A DNA stretch of 6,560 bases from an uncultured Erysipelotrichaceae bacterium (GTDB lineage Bacteria > Bacillota_I > Bacilli_A > Erysipelotrichales > Coprobacillaceae). Shown here piece after piece: positions 1 through 5,293 of the stretch. The DNA lies in assembly GCA_900550005.1 (NCBI GenBank), contig URQL01000097.1, positions 1 through 6,560 of the forward strand, written 5' to 3'. Each line of letters begins with the position of its first letter. The first letter of the stretch is position 1. The translations under genes were made by a program, and so were the position numbers. The notes under the pieces were generated by a model. That model searched no databases, was not told where the DNA came from, and was given only the letters and a program-made list of their open reading frames with translations.

Positions 1-152
1 CACAATGGGCAATGAATCACCAATTTACATTAATTGATGCCAATCATTTTTTAGAACAAATTATGACAATAAAAACGAAAGAATTACTTCAAGCAAAATT
101 TGATTTAGAAATTTTTGTTTCTAAACAAAAGGATTATTTTAATTTAGGTTAA
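1..152 (+). CDS. 3' end of an unidentified gene (partial)
   Basis: The frame beginning at base 3 is open for 49 codons and ends in TAA at 150-152. The other two forward frames hit stops within about 12 codons, and a strong terminator begins five bases after the stop, so this is very probably the tail of a real gene entering from the left. The visible protein runs from QWAMNHQFTLIDANHFLEQI to a C-terminal YFNLG. The pattern of a beta strand, then IDA, then an amphipathic helix loosely resembles the C-terminus of P-loop nucleotide kinases such as thymidylate kinase. That resemblance is weak and no catalytic motif is in view, so no function is assigned. It appears transcriptionally separate from the peptidase downstream. 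Confidence 0.7.
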   Translation, partial: QWAMNHQFTLIDANHFLEQIMTIKTKELLQAKFDLEIFVSKQKDYFNLG

Positions 153-156
153 AGTT

Positions 157-200
157 AAAATGATTGTCTTTTATTAAATAAAGGACAATCATTTTATTTT
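157..200 (+). terminator. Rho-independent terminator of the upstream gene
   Basis: Bases 157-172 pair with 180-195, giving a stem of up to 16 bp (one G-T pair) around a 7-base AT loop. The outer arms are AAAATGATTGTC and its exact complement. The descending arm runs into TTTTATTTT. It starts five bases after the TAA at 150-152. The A-run on the left arm means it could also work weakly in the reverse direction, but no reverse gene points at it. Confidence 0.85.
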
Positions 201-226
201 ACCTTTAGCTAATTTTGATGTATAAT
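198..226 (+). promoter_or_regulatory. Probable sigma-A promoter of the Xaa-Pro peptidase gene
   Basis: A perfect TATAAT lies at 221-226. The hexamer TTTACC at 198-203 (4 of 6 to TTGACA) sits 17 bases upstream and overlaps the T-run of the preceding terminator. Transcription would start near 233, leaving a very short leader of about 17 bases that is mostly ribosome binding site. Assignment rests on sequence match only. Confidence 0.65.
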
Positions 227-237
227 TAAAAGCAATT

Positions 238-245
238 AGGGGGGA
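238..245 (+). promoter_or_regulatory. Ribosome binding site with a six-G run
   Basis: The SD reads AGGGGGGA, four bases before the ATG at 250. It departs from the usual AGGAGG by having G where A is expected, so it would pair with the 16S tail partly through G-U pairs. It supports the start at 250, and an in-frame TAA at 223-225 excludes an earlier one. The GH32 gene downstream has the same kind of six-G run. Confidence 0.8.
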
Positions 246-249
246 TAAT

Positions 250-1491
250 ATGAGTACAACTCAAAGACAACAAACTGTTTTTAATAAAATGGCAGATAAC
301 GAATTAATGATACTTTATTCAGGAGTACAACATCACATTAGTGTTGATGCTTATCATCCATTTGCAGTCAATACACAATTTTACTATTTAACAGGAATTG
401 AACGCAAAGACGTGATTTTCGTAATGCATAAAGGAGAAGATTTTGATCCTGTTTTATTTATTAAAAGAATTGATCCATTAGAAGAAAAATGGATGGGAAA
501 ACAATTAACAGTTGATCAAGCTAAAGAAATATCAGGAATCCAAAATATTAAATATTTAGATGAATTTGATAAATTTATAACAACATTAATGATGCAACAA
601 AGTGTATCTACAGTTTATTTCGATTTATATCGTCATACACCAACAGATTTACCTGATTATAACCATGTTAAAGCTGAAGAATTTAAAAATCGTTATTCTT
701 TTGTACAATTAAAGAATGCTTATCCATTAATTGCTGAACTAAGAATGCAAAAGGATAAAGAAGAAATTGCTAAAGTACAAAAGGCAATTGATATTACAAA
801 ATCAGGTCTTGAATATGTTTTACAAACATTAAAACCAGGTATGTATGAAAATCAAGTTCAAGCTAATTTTGAATATATGATTCGTTATAATGGAGCAAGT
901 GGACCTTCATTTAATACGATTGCTGGAGCTGGATACAATGGAACTATGCTTCACTATATGGAAAACAATTCACCATGTAATGATAATGAATTGATTTTAC
1001 TTGACTTAGGAGCTAAATATGATGGTTATTGTGCAGATATTACGCGTACATATCCAATTAGTGGAAAATATACAGCTCGTCAAAAAGAAATTTATGATAT
1101 TGTTTTACTTGCTAATAGAACGATTCTTAAAGAAGCTAAACCGGGAATGACAACAGTTGATTTAAATAACATCTGTAAAAGAGTATTAGCCGATGGATTA
1201 AAACGTATTGGATTAATTAAAGAAGATAGTGAATTGATCAAATATTATATGCATGGAGTATCACACCATTTAGGAATTGATGTTCATGATGCAACTATTG
1301 CCTCAAACCGTAAATTAAGACCAGGCGCTATTATTTCTGATGAACCAGGACTTTACATTGAAGAAGAAAATATTGGTATTCGTATTGAAGATGATTTACT
1401 CATCACAGAAGATGGCTGTGTATGCTTATCACAAGACATTATTCGAACAACAGAAGAAATCGAAGAATACATGGCCAAAAATAATAAATAA
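250..1491 (+). CDS. pepP: Xaa-Pro aminopeptidase (aminopeptidase P, M24B family)
   Basis: This 413-residue cytoplasmic metallopeptidase should remove the N-terminal residue from peptides with proline in position two, in peptide turnover. An aminopeptidase-P N-terminal domain covers about residues 5-140 and the pita-bread M24 domain about 160-405. All five dimetal ligands of the family are visible: D252 and D263 (LLDLG and CADITRTYP, eleven residues apart as in E. coli PepP), H339 in MHGVSHHLG, E365 in DEPGLY, and E380 in GIRIEDD. The substrate-site histidines H235 (LHYMEN) and H346 (DVHD) are also present. There is no signal peptide and the length is normal. The start is fixed by the strong SD and an in-frame stop at 223-225. 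It appears monocistronic, with its own promoter and terminator. The family call is firm; the exact peptide preference is not shown. Confidence 0.93.
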   Translation: MSTTQRQQTVFNKMADNELMILYSGVQHHISVDAYHPFAVNTQFYYLTGIERKDVIFVMHKGEDFDPVLFIKRIDPLEEKWMGKQLTVDQAKEISGIQNIKYLDEFDKFITTLMMQQSVSTVYFDLYRHTPTDLPDYNHVKAEEFKNRYSFVQLKNAYPLIAELRMQKDKEEIAKVQKAIDITKSGLEYVLQTLKPGMYENQVQANFEYMIRYNGASGPSFNTIAGAGYNGTMLHYMENNSPCNDNELILLDLGAKYDGYCADITRTYPISGKYTARQKEIYDIVLLANRTILKEAKPGMTTVDLNNICKRVLADGLKRIGLIKEDSELIKYYMHGVSHHLGIDVHDATIASNRKLRPGAIISDEPGLYIEEENIGIRIEDDLLITEDGCVCLSQDIIRTTEEIEEYMAKNNK

Positions 1492-1494
1492 TTT

Positions 1495-1517
1495 AAAAGA
1501 TCCTTCGGGTCTTTTTT
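1495..1517 (+). terminator. Terminator of pepP with a UUCG tetraloop
   Basis: Four bases after the pepP stop, AAAAGA (1495-1500) pairs with TCTTTT (1510-1515). CC (1502-1503) pairs with GG (1508-1509) around a TTCG loop (1504-1507), with one bulged T at 1501. The T-run 1512-1517 completes a classic intrinsic terminator with the very stable C(UUCG)G loop. Confidence 0.88.
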
Positions 1518-1518
1518 A

Positions 1519-1527
1519 TGTTATAAT
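1519..1527 (+). promoter_or_regulatory. Extended -10 promoter of the GH32 gene
   Basis: TGTTATAAT is a perfect extended -10 (TG, one base, TATAAT). Where a -35 would lie (about 1499-1504) there is only the terminator hairpin and no match to TTGACA, so the TG extension probably compensates. Transcription would start near 1534, about 22 bases before the ATG. The promoter begins two bases after the terminator T-run. No catabolite-control (cre-like) site was recognised nearby. Confidence 0.6.
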
Positions 1528-1538
1528 AAAGCTAATTT

Positions 1539-1546
1539 GAGGGGGG
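1539..1546 (+). promoter_or_regulatory. Ribosome binding site with a six-G run (GH32 gene)
   Basis: GAGGGGGG ends nine bases before the ATG at 1556. It is a second six-G SD, like that of pepP. An in-frame TGA at 1538-1540 overlaps its start, so translation cannot begin further upstream. Confidence 0.75.
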
Positions 1547-1555
1547 AAAAGAATT

Positions 1556-2884
1556 ATGCGACCACGATACCATTTTACAGCGAATAAAGGTTGGTTAAAT
1601 GACCCTAATGGTCTTATTTATTATCAAGGTAATTATCATCTTTTTTACCAACATTTTCCTTATGCTCCTTCTTGGGGAACGATCCATTGGGGTCATGCAG
1701 TGAGTAAGGATCTTGTTCATTTTAAACATTTACCAATCGCACTTTATCCATCTAAAATTTATGATCAAAATGGCTGTTTTTCAGGAAGTAGTGTCATTTA
1801 TAAAAATCAACTTTACTTTTATTATACCGCTATTCAATATCAAGAATTAGATGAAGAAAATATTCATAAGCAAAAATATCCAGATGTTTTGATTGCTTCA
1901 CAAGCACGAATTAAAAGTCAAGATGGATTTACATTTGATAATTTTCATGATAAACAACAAGTTCTTTTACCTATTACAGATCCAAAAATTGGCGATTTTC
2001 ACCATACCCGTGATCCTAAAGTATGGGTTGGTAAAAATGGCCATTTATACATGATTATTGGAAGTAAAGTTAAACGAAATCAAACGTATAAGGGACAAGT
2101 TTTATTTTATGAAAGTGAAGATGGACAACACTTCCATTATAAAAATAAATTTATCGATGATGACTTTGGTGATATGCTAGAATGCCCTGATCTTTTTGAA
2201 ATTGAAGGGCAAACCTTTTTATCTTATTGCCCAGAGCATGTGATGACTCCTCCCGGACCAGATAGTTTAGCTAGGATCATGCCCGTTTCTTTTAATGAAC
2301 AATCATGCACTCTAACTAAATTAGGACCATCTCAGTGCTTGGATCATGGGCGAGATTATTATGCCATGCAAAGTTTTTTAGATGAAAATAAGCAACGCAC
2401 AAGCTTAGCTTGGATTCGTATGCGTATTCCTGAAAAAGGAGATTCTTTTGTAGGAATGTTTAGTTATCCAAGAATTTTTAAATTAAAAGGCCTTCAAGTT
2501 TACCAAAAAGTTCACCCAAATATCGAATCTTTGTTTAAGCAAGAGGTAAACCAAATAAATTGGTCGATCCCTTTTAAAATGAATTATCTTTTAGAAGAAA
2601 ATGAAGAAATTCAATTAGCAGGTTTAAAACTTAAAATTCAACAAGATAGCTTATTTGTAGATCGTACTTTAGTGACGATTGAACATCCTAAAGTGGCAAA
2701 AACCTGTGTGAGTGGGAAATTAAATCATTATTATGATTTAGAAATCTATTATGATCATCAAATTTTTGAAATCTTTATTCATGGGGGAATGCAAGTAGTA
2801 TCACAAAACGTTTATTCAATCCAACCTCAACTTACTTTTTACCAAAAACAAAAAGCTTGTATTAAACAAGCTGTGGCGGATTAA
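1556..2884 (+). CDS. scrB: GH32 glycosidase, probably sucrose-6-phosphate hydrolase
   Basis: This 442-residue GH32 enzyme hydrolyses beta-fructofuranosyl bonds, most likely splitting PTS-imported sucrose-6-phosphate into glucose-6-phosphate and fructose. The five-bladed propeller covers about residues 5-310. It carries the nucleophile D16 in WLNDPNG (13-19), FSGS (75-78), transition-state D153 in RDP (152-154), acid/base E209 in EC (209-210), and DHGRDYYAMQSF (263-274). A C-terminal beta-sandwich follows (about 320-442), with the typical DHQIFEIFIHGG strand pair at 400-411. No signal peptide is present, so it acts in the cytoplasm. The propeller begins unusually close to the start (R2-P3-x-Y-H-F), without the 20-30 residue leader common in ScrB; an in-frame TGA at 1538-1540 shows this is real. 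No sucrose transporter or ScrR-type regulator is adjacent, so substrate choice (sucrose, sucrose-6-phosphate or short fructans) is inferred. The GH32 family itself is certain. Confidence 0.9.
   Translation: MRPRYHFTANKGWLNDPNGLIYYQGNYHLFYQHFPYAPSWGTIHWGHAVSKDLVHFKHLPIALYPSKIYDQNGCFSGSSVIYKNQLYFYYTAIQYQELDEENIHKQKYPDVLIASQARIKSQDGFTFDNFHDKQQVLLPITDPKIGDFHHTRDPKVWVGKNGHLYMIIGSKVKRNQTYKGQVLFYESEDGQHFHYKNKFIDDDFGDMLECPDLFEIEGQTFLSYCPEHVMTPPGPDSLARIMPVSFNEQSCTLTKLGPSQCLDHGRDYYAMQSFLDENKQRTSLAWIRMRIPEKGDSFVGMFSYPRIFKLKGLQVYQKVHPNIESLFKQEVNQINWSIPFKMNYLLEENEEIQLAGLKLKIQQDSLFVDRTLVTIEHPKVAKTCVSGKLNHYYDLEIYYDHQIFEIFIHGGMQVVSQNVYSIQPQLTFYQKQKACIKQAVAD
2844..2872 (-). terminator. Terminator of the LysR gene, inside the GH32 coding region
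   Basis: AGCTTGT (2854-2860) pairs perfectly with ACAAGCT (2866-2872) around a 5-base loop. Read on the minus strand, the hairpin is followed by TTTTGTTTTT (bases 2853 down to 2844). It lies 12 bases beyond the LysR stop and wholly inside the last codons of the convergent GH32 gene. There is no T-run on the plus side, so it works only for the minus transcript. Confidence 0.75.
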
Positions 2885-2899
2885 TCATCCGCTTTTTTT
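2876..2899 (+). terminator. Terminator of the GH32 gene, spanning both stop codons
   Basis: GCGGAT (2876-2881) pairs with ATCCGC (2887-2892) around the loop TAATC, followed by seven Ts (2893-2899). The hairpin contains the GH32 TAA (2882-2884) and the LysR stop (2885-2887). Its T-run lies inside LysR coding sequence, where on the other strand it encodes the two lysines near the C-terminus. There is no T-run on the minus side, so it serves only the plus transcript. Confidence 0.87.
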
Positions 2900-3661
2900 A
2901 TAGAGAGTTAGTATTTGATCAAGAACAGGATTATGATGGTCTTCATGGTAGTAAAAAGAGATAGGGGAAAGGAGCGTTGTTTCTTGGAAATCTAAGTACG
3001 AGGCATAGGGATGCAATTCTATAAAGTCGTGCAGTAGAGCATAACCTTCCTTTAAACATAATTTGAGTAGGATTTGTTCTAACTCACTTTGATCTAAATA
3101 TTCTTTTTGAACATCATAAATTAAAGGAAGATTTTCTAAACTACAATCTTGATGATAATATTTTCTTAAATGACTATTTTTTAAAAGAATATGGGGGTAA
3201 TTTTGAATTTTAGGGTAATCAAAAGTTACAATAAGATCGAGTTTTCTTTGATTAAAGTGTTCAAAAAGTTCATTACGTGTATAAGCTTGATAGTGAATAT
3301 GGCTATTTGGACATTTCGTTTTGATCGTTTGTAGAAAATGGAGAAGGAGTTCTTGATCTAAAAATTTGATAAAGCCAATGTAAAGATCACCTTGTAATCT
3401 GTTTTTGTATTGTTCAACGACTTGATAACTTAAATGGACTTGTTTTACAATTTCTTTAGCATAGGGAAGATAAAAATGACCTGCTTTTGTTAAAACGACA
3501 GATTTTTTCGTGCGTGTAAAAAGCGTTATCCCTAAATCTTTTTCTAAGGCTTGAATTTGTTTTGTAATGGCTGTTTGAGATAAATAAAAATTCAGTGCTG
3601 TTTTTGTGAAATTTAAAGTTTGACTTAAATCAATGAAATATTCAAGTTGTTTGCTGTTCAT
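2885..3661 (-). CDS. LysR-type transcriptional regulator with a short effector domain
   Basis: The N-terminal winged helix-turn-helix covers about residues 1-60 (MNSKQLEYFIDL, then FTKTALNFYLSQTAITKQI as the recognition region, then LGITLF.R and VVLTKAG) and is unmistakably LysR. A linker helix (about 62-90) leads to the effector domain, which opens with GDLYIGFI (91-98). At 258 residues the protein is some 35-45 shorter than the usual 290-300. The loss appears to fall in the second effector subdomain, between LENLPLIYD (about 175-183) and LKEGYALLHDF (about 203-213), so ligand binding may differ. There is no frameshift. The start has a perfect SD (GAGGTGA at 3666-3672) and an upstream in-frame stop at 3671-3673. 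It is divergent from the membrane protein at 3760, its most likely target, and probably autoregulates through the palindrome in front of it. The inducer is unknown. Confidence 0.9.
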   Translation of the reverse strand: MNSKQLEYFIDLSQTLNFTKTALNFYLSQTAITKQIQALEKDLGITLFTRTKKSVVLTKAGHFYLPYAKEIVKQVHLSYQVVEQYKNRLQGDLYIGFIKFLDQELLLHFLQTIKTKCPNSHIHYQAYTRNELFEHFNQRKLDLIVTFDYPKIQNYPHILLKNSHLRKYYHQDCSLENLPLIYDVQKEYLDQSELEQILLKLCLKEGYALLHDFIELHPYASYLDFQETTLLSPISFYYHEDHHNPVLDQILTLYKKSG

Positions 3662-3672
3662 AAAATCACCTC

Positions 3673-3687
3673 ATAACTAAAAGTTAT
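3673..3687. promoter_or_regulatory. LysR-type operator: perfect T-N11-A palindrome
   Basis: ATAACT-AAA-AGTTAT is a perfect 6+3+6 inverted repeat. It contains exactly T(3674)-N11-A(3686), the generic LysR-family box. It overlaps the edge of the regulator's -10 (3686-3691) and lies downstream of it, a position expected for negative autoregulation. That this regulator binds it is inferred from the position and the family rule. Confidence 0.65.
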
Positions 3688-3714
3688 TATATAATGAAAA
3701 AACAATATTGGAAA
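3686..3714 (-). promoter_or_regulatory. Probable promoter of the LysR gene
   Basis: Read on the minus strand, TATAAT lies at 3691-3686 and TTTCCA (4 of 6 to TTGACA) at 3714-3709, with a 17-base spacer. The -35 occupies nearly the same bases as the -35 of the divergent membrane-protein promoter, so the two promoters probably compete. Confidence 0.55.
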
Positions 3715-3737
3715 GATATAACTAAATTTTTTATAAT
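3708..3737 (+). promoter_or_regulatory. Probable promoter of the membrane protein gene
   Basis: A perfect TATAAT lies at 3732-3737. A weak -35, TTGGAA at 3708-3713 (4 of 6, spacer 18), lies upstream. The weak -35 is what an activator-dependent promoter would show. Confidence 0.55.
3718..3726. promoter_or_regulatory. Second copy of the operator half-site ATAACTAAA
   Basis: The nine bases ATAACTAAA at 3673-3681 recur exactly here, 45 bases away in the same orientation. This copy has no good right arm and lies between the -35 and -10 of the membrane-protein promoter. LysR tetramers commonly use a strong palindromic site plus a weaker activation site near the target promoter, and this could be the weak one. 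In such AT-rich DNA chance repetition is possible. Confidence 0.4.
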
Positions 3738-3759
3738 TTTGTAAGAAAAGAGGGATTAA

Positions 3760-4368
3760 ATGAAAAAATTAATTTTATATGTTGTTGGAATGAATATTCT
3801 GGCTTTAGGTATTATTTTTAATACGTTATCATTACTTGGCGTAGGTGCATTTAGTACATTACCTTATGCTGTTTCTTTAATAACGCAACTTTCTTTTGGA
3901 CAAGCCAATATTGTGTTTTATTTAATTTTTGTATTGATACAAATTATTTTAGAAAAACAAATCACCGTTAAATTGTTATTTGAAATTCCATTTTCTTTTG
4001 TGTTTGGGATTCTTGTTGATTTCTACCAATTCCTTTTACCCACTTTAACTTTAACTTTGCCTATGCAAATTCTTATTTTATTAGTAGGAAATACGTTTTG
4101 TGGATTAGGTGTTTTTTTAATGATTAAGGGAGATATCGTGTTGACACCGGTAGATGGTCTTGTTTACAGTATTTCGAAAGTATTTAAACACCCTTATTCG
4201 ATTTGTAAGAATGGTTTTGATATTACAATGATTTTAATTACTTGTCTTGTTTGTTTGGTATCCCATAATCCAATTTACGGTATTGGGGTTGGAACGTTAT
4301 TTTCTGCTTTTTATATAGGTCGTGTAATTTGTCTATTAGAAAGTAAAGAAAAACACATCTTGAATTAG
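3760..4368 (+). CDS. YczE/DUF6198-like six-helix membrane protein
   Basis: This 202-residue, very hydrophobic integral membrane protein has about six membrane segments (roughly 4-26, 48-65, 72-94, 101-122, 151-168, 172-193). The two halves look alike. GVGAFSTLPYAVSLI (27-41) followed by FGQANIVFYLIF matches KGDIVLTPVDGLVYSI (123-138) followed by YSICKNGFDITM, so it is a tandem three-helix duplication. That organisation, the length and the first-loop pattern resemble the YczE/YitT-like family, whose transport substrate is not established. No signal peptidase site or catalytic residues are visible. The start is fixed: TAA at 3757-3759 immediately precedes the ATG, with SD AGAGGG at 3749-3754. 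It is divergent from the LysR gene and probably controlled by it. The role is unknown; a small-molecule transporter is a guess. Membrane topology is sure, family assignment is moderate. Confidence 0.8.
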   Translation: MKKLILYVVGMNILALGIIFNTLSLLGVGAFSTLPYAVSLITQLSFGQANIVFYLIFVLIQIILEKQITVKLLFEIPFSFVFGILVDFYQFLLPTLTLTLPMQILILLVGNTFCGLGVFLMIKGDIVLTPVDGLVYSISKVFKHPYSICKNGFDITMILITCLVCLVSHNPIYGIGVGTLFSAFYIGRVICLLESKEKHILN

Positions 4369-4380
4369 ATGTGTTTTTTT
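4349..4380. terminator. Bidirectional terminator between the membrane protein and dat
   Basis: Bases 4349-4360 (core AAACACATCT) pair with 4367-4378 around a 6-base loop, a 12-bp perfect stem. It includes the membrane protein's TAG (4366-4368), with its ascending arm inside the coding region. T-runs follow on both strands: 4374-4380 on the plus strand, and the complement of 4349-4353 onward on the minus strand. It therefore serves both converging genes. Confidence 0.88.
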
Positions 4381-5236
4381 AGTCTTGTCGTTTATTTTGC
4401 GTATATTCTTCAAATTCTTGGTAAACTTCCTCTTGTAGCTTTTTAAATAAAGTAAGATCTTTACCACCAACAGTTTGATTATTAACTGATTTTGTTCTTA
4501 AACAAAGATTGGTACTGCTAGAAACAATGATTTCATCTGCATTTAATAGCTCTTCAACAGAATAAATTCTTTCTTCTACTGGAACATTTAATCTATGGCA
4601 TGCTTCAATTAAATGTTTTCTAGCGATTCCTGGTAAAATATATTCATCCGTAGGTGCTGTAATAAAACAACCGTCTTTTAAAATTGAAACATTGCTATGT
4701 GCACATTCAGTAACACGATTTAAACCACGATGTAGAACGCATTCATCATAACCTTGATTAGCAGCTTTCGTTGAATACATAACTGCTGGAATCAAATTGA
4801 TCGTTTTAATGTTGTTATGTAAAAAACGTGTATCTTCCATGGTGATTAGACGCATTTCCTTATGACGATCTTGTAATGTTTTTGGTGTTAACATGATCCA
4901 AATATTTCCAACCATATCTTGAGGATAAATGTGATTACGGATCCCTGTTCCACGGGTTACTTGCCAATAGACAAATTGTTCAGGACTATCTACTTTATTT
5001 ACCATTTCACAAAGAATTTGACCTAACTTTTCTTTTGTGTAAGGAATTTTGATATCGAGTAATTTAGCACTGTTAAAGAAACGATCAAGATGATCTTGTA
5101 AAGCAAAAATCGTATGGTTTGATGCATAAGACGCATCATAAACACCATCACCAAAATAACATGCACGATCTAACATTGGGACTTGCATATTTTCTAATAA
5201 ATCATATTTTCCATTGTAAAAACCTAAATTTTTCAT
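4379..5236 (-). CDS. dat: D-amino acid aminotransferase-like class IV enzyme
   Basis: This 285-residue fold-type IV PLP enzyme likely moves the amino group between D-alanine and 2-oxoglutarate to make D-glutamate for peptidoglycan. The PLP lysine is K144 in NNIKTINLIP, and E177 in RVTECAHSN contacts the PLP ring nitrogen. FGDGVYD (28-34) supplies the active-site tyrosine Y33. VTRGTGIRNH (93-102) holds R100-x-H102, matching the R98/H100 carboxylate trap of Bacillus D-amino acid transaminase, which favours this over branched-chain aminotransferase or aminodeoxychorismate lyase. YILPGIAR (199-206) is the usual distal motif. The cofactor loop reads ECAHSN rather than the classical EGSSSN, so the substrate range may differ. 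Length is normal. The start is set by a consensus SD (AAGGAGGA at 5243-5250, spacer 6). A terminator separates it from the GH1 gene, so it is probably transcribed alone. Confidence 0.85.
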   Translation of the reverse strand: MKNLGFYNGKYDLLENMQVPMLDRACYFGDGVYDASYASNHTIFALQDHLDRFFNSAKLLDIKIPYTKEKLGQILCEMVNKVDSPEQFVYWQVTRGTGIRNHIYPQDMVGNIWIMLTPKTLQDRHKEMRLITMEDTRFLHNNIKTINLIPAVMYSTKAANQGYDECVLHRGLNRVTECAHSNVSILKDGCFITAPTDEYILPGIARKHLIEACHRLNVPVEERIYSVEELLNADEIIVSSSTNLCLRTKSVNNQTVGGKDLTLFKKLQEEVYQEFEEYTQNKRQD

Positions 5237-5263
5237 TAAAAATCCTCCTTCTACCCATGTGCT

Positions 5264-5292
5264 AGTTTAATACGAAAAGAGGAATTTGTAAA
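5264..5292 (-). promoter_or_regulatory. Possible promoter of dat
   Basis: On the minus strand, TTTACA (5292-5287, 5 of 6 to TTGACA) is followed after 17 bases by TAAACT (5269-5264, 4 of 6 to TATAAT). It starts just past the T-run of the upstream GH1 terminator, so dat could be expressed independently. An alternative -10, TATTAA at 5272-5267, would have too short a spacer. Confidence 0.45.
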
Positions 5293-5293
5293 T

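Noticed and set aside
1340..1540. A 66-codon plus-strand open frame
   Set aside because: It overlaps the end of pepP in another frame, has no ribosome binding site and low-complexity content, and runs through the pepP terminator. It is a shadow of the real gene.
1492..1555. Catabolite-control (cre) site or sucrose-type operator before the GH32 gene
   Set aside because: No stretch resembling the cre consensus and no inverted repeat other than the terminator was seen.
2885..2887. TGA read as tryptophan (mollicute code)
   Set aside because: The LysR frame ends properly at TGA within a terminator, tryptophans in the other proteins use TGG, and the cell-wall-related aminotransferase argues for a walled organism with the standard code.
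3662..3759. Riboswitch or attenuator before the membrane protein gene
   Set aside because: The predicted leader is only about 16 bases, too short, and the visible symmetry is better explained as a LysR operator.
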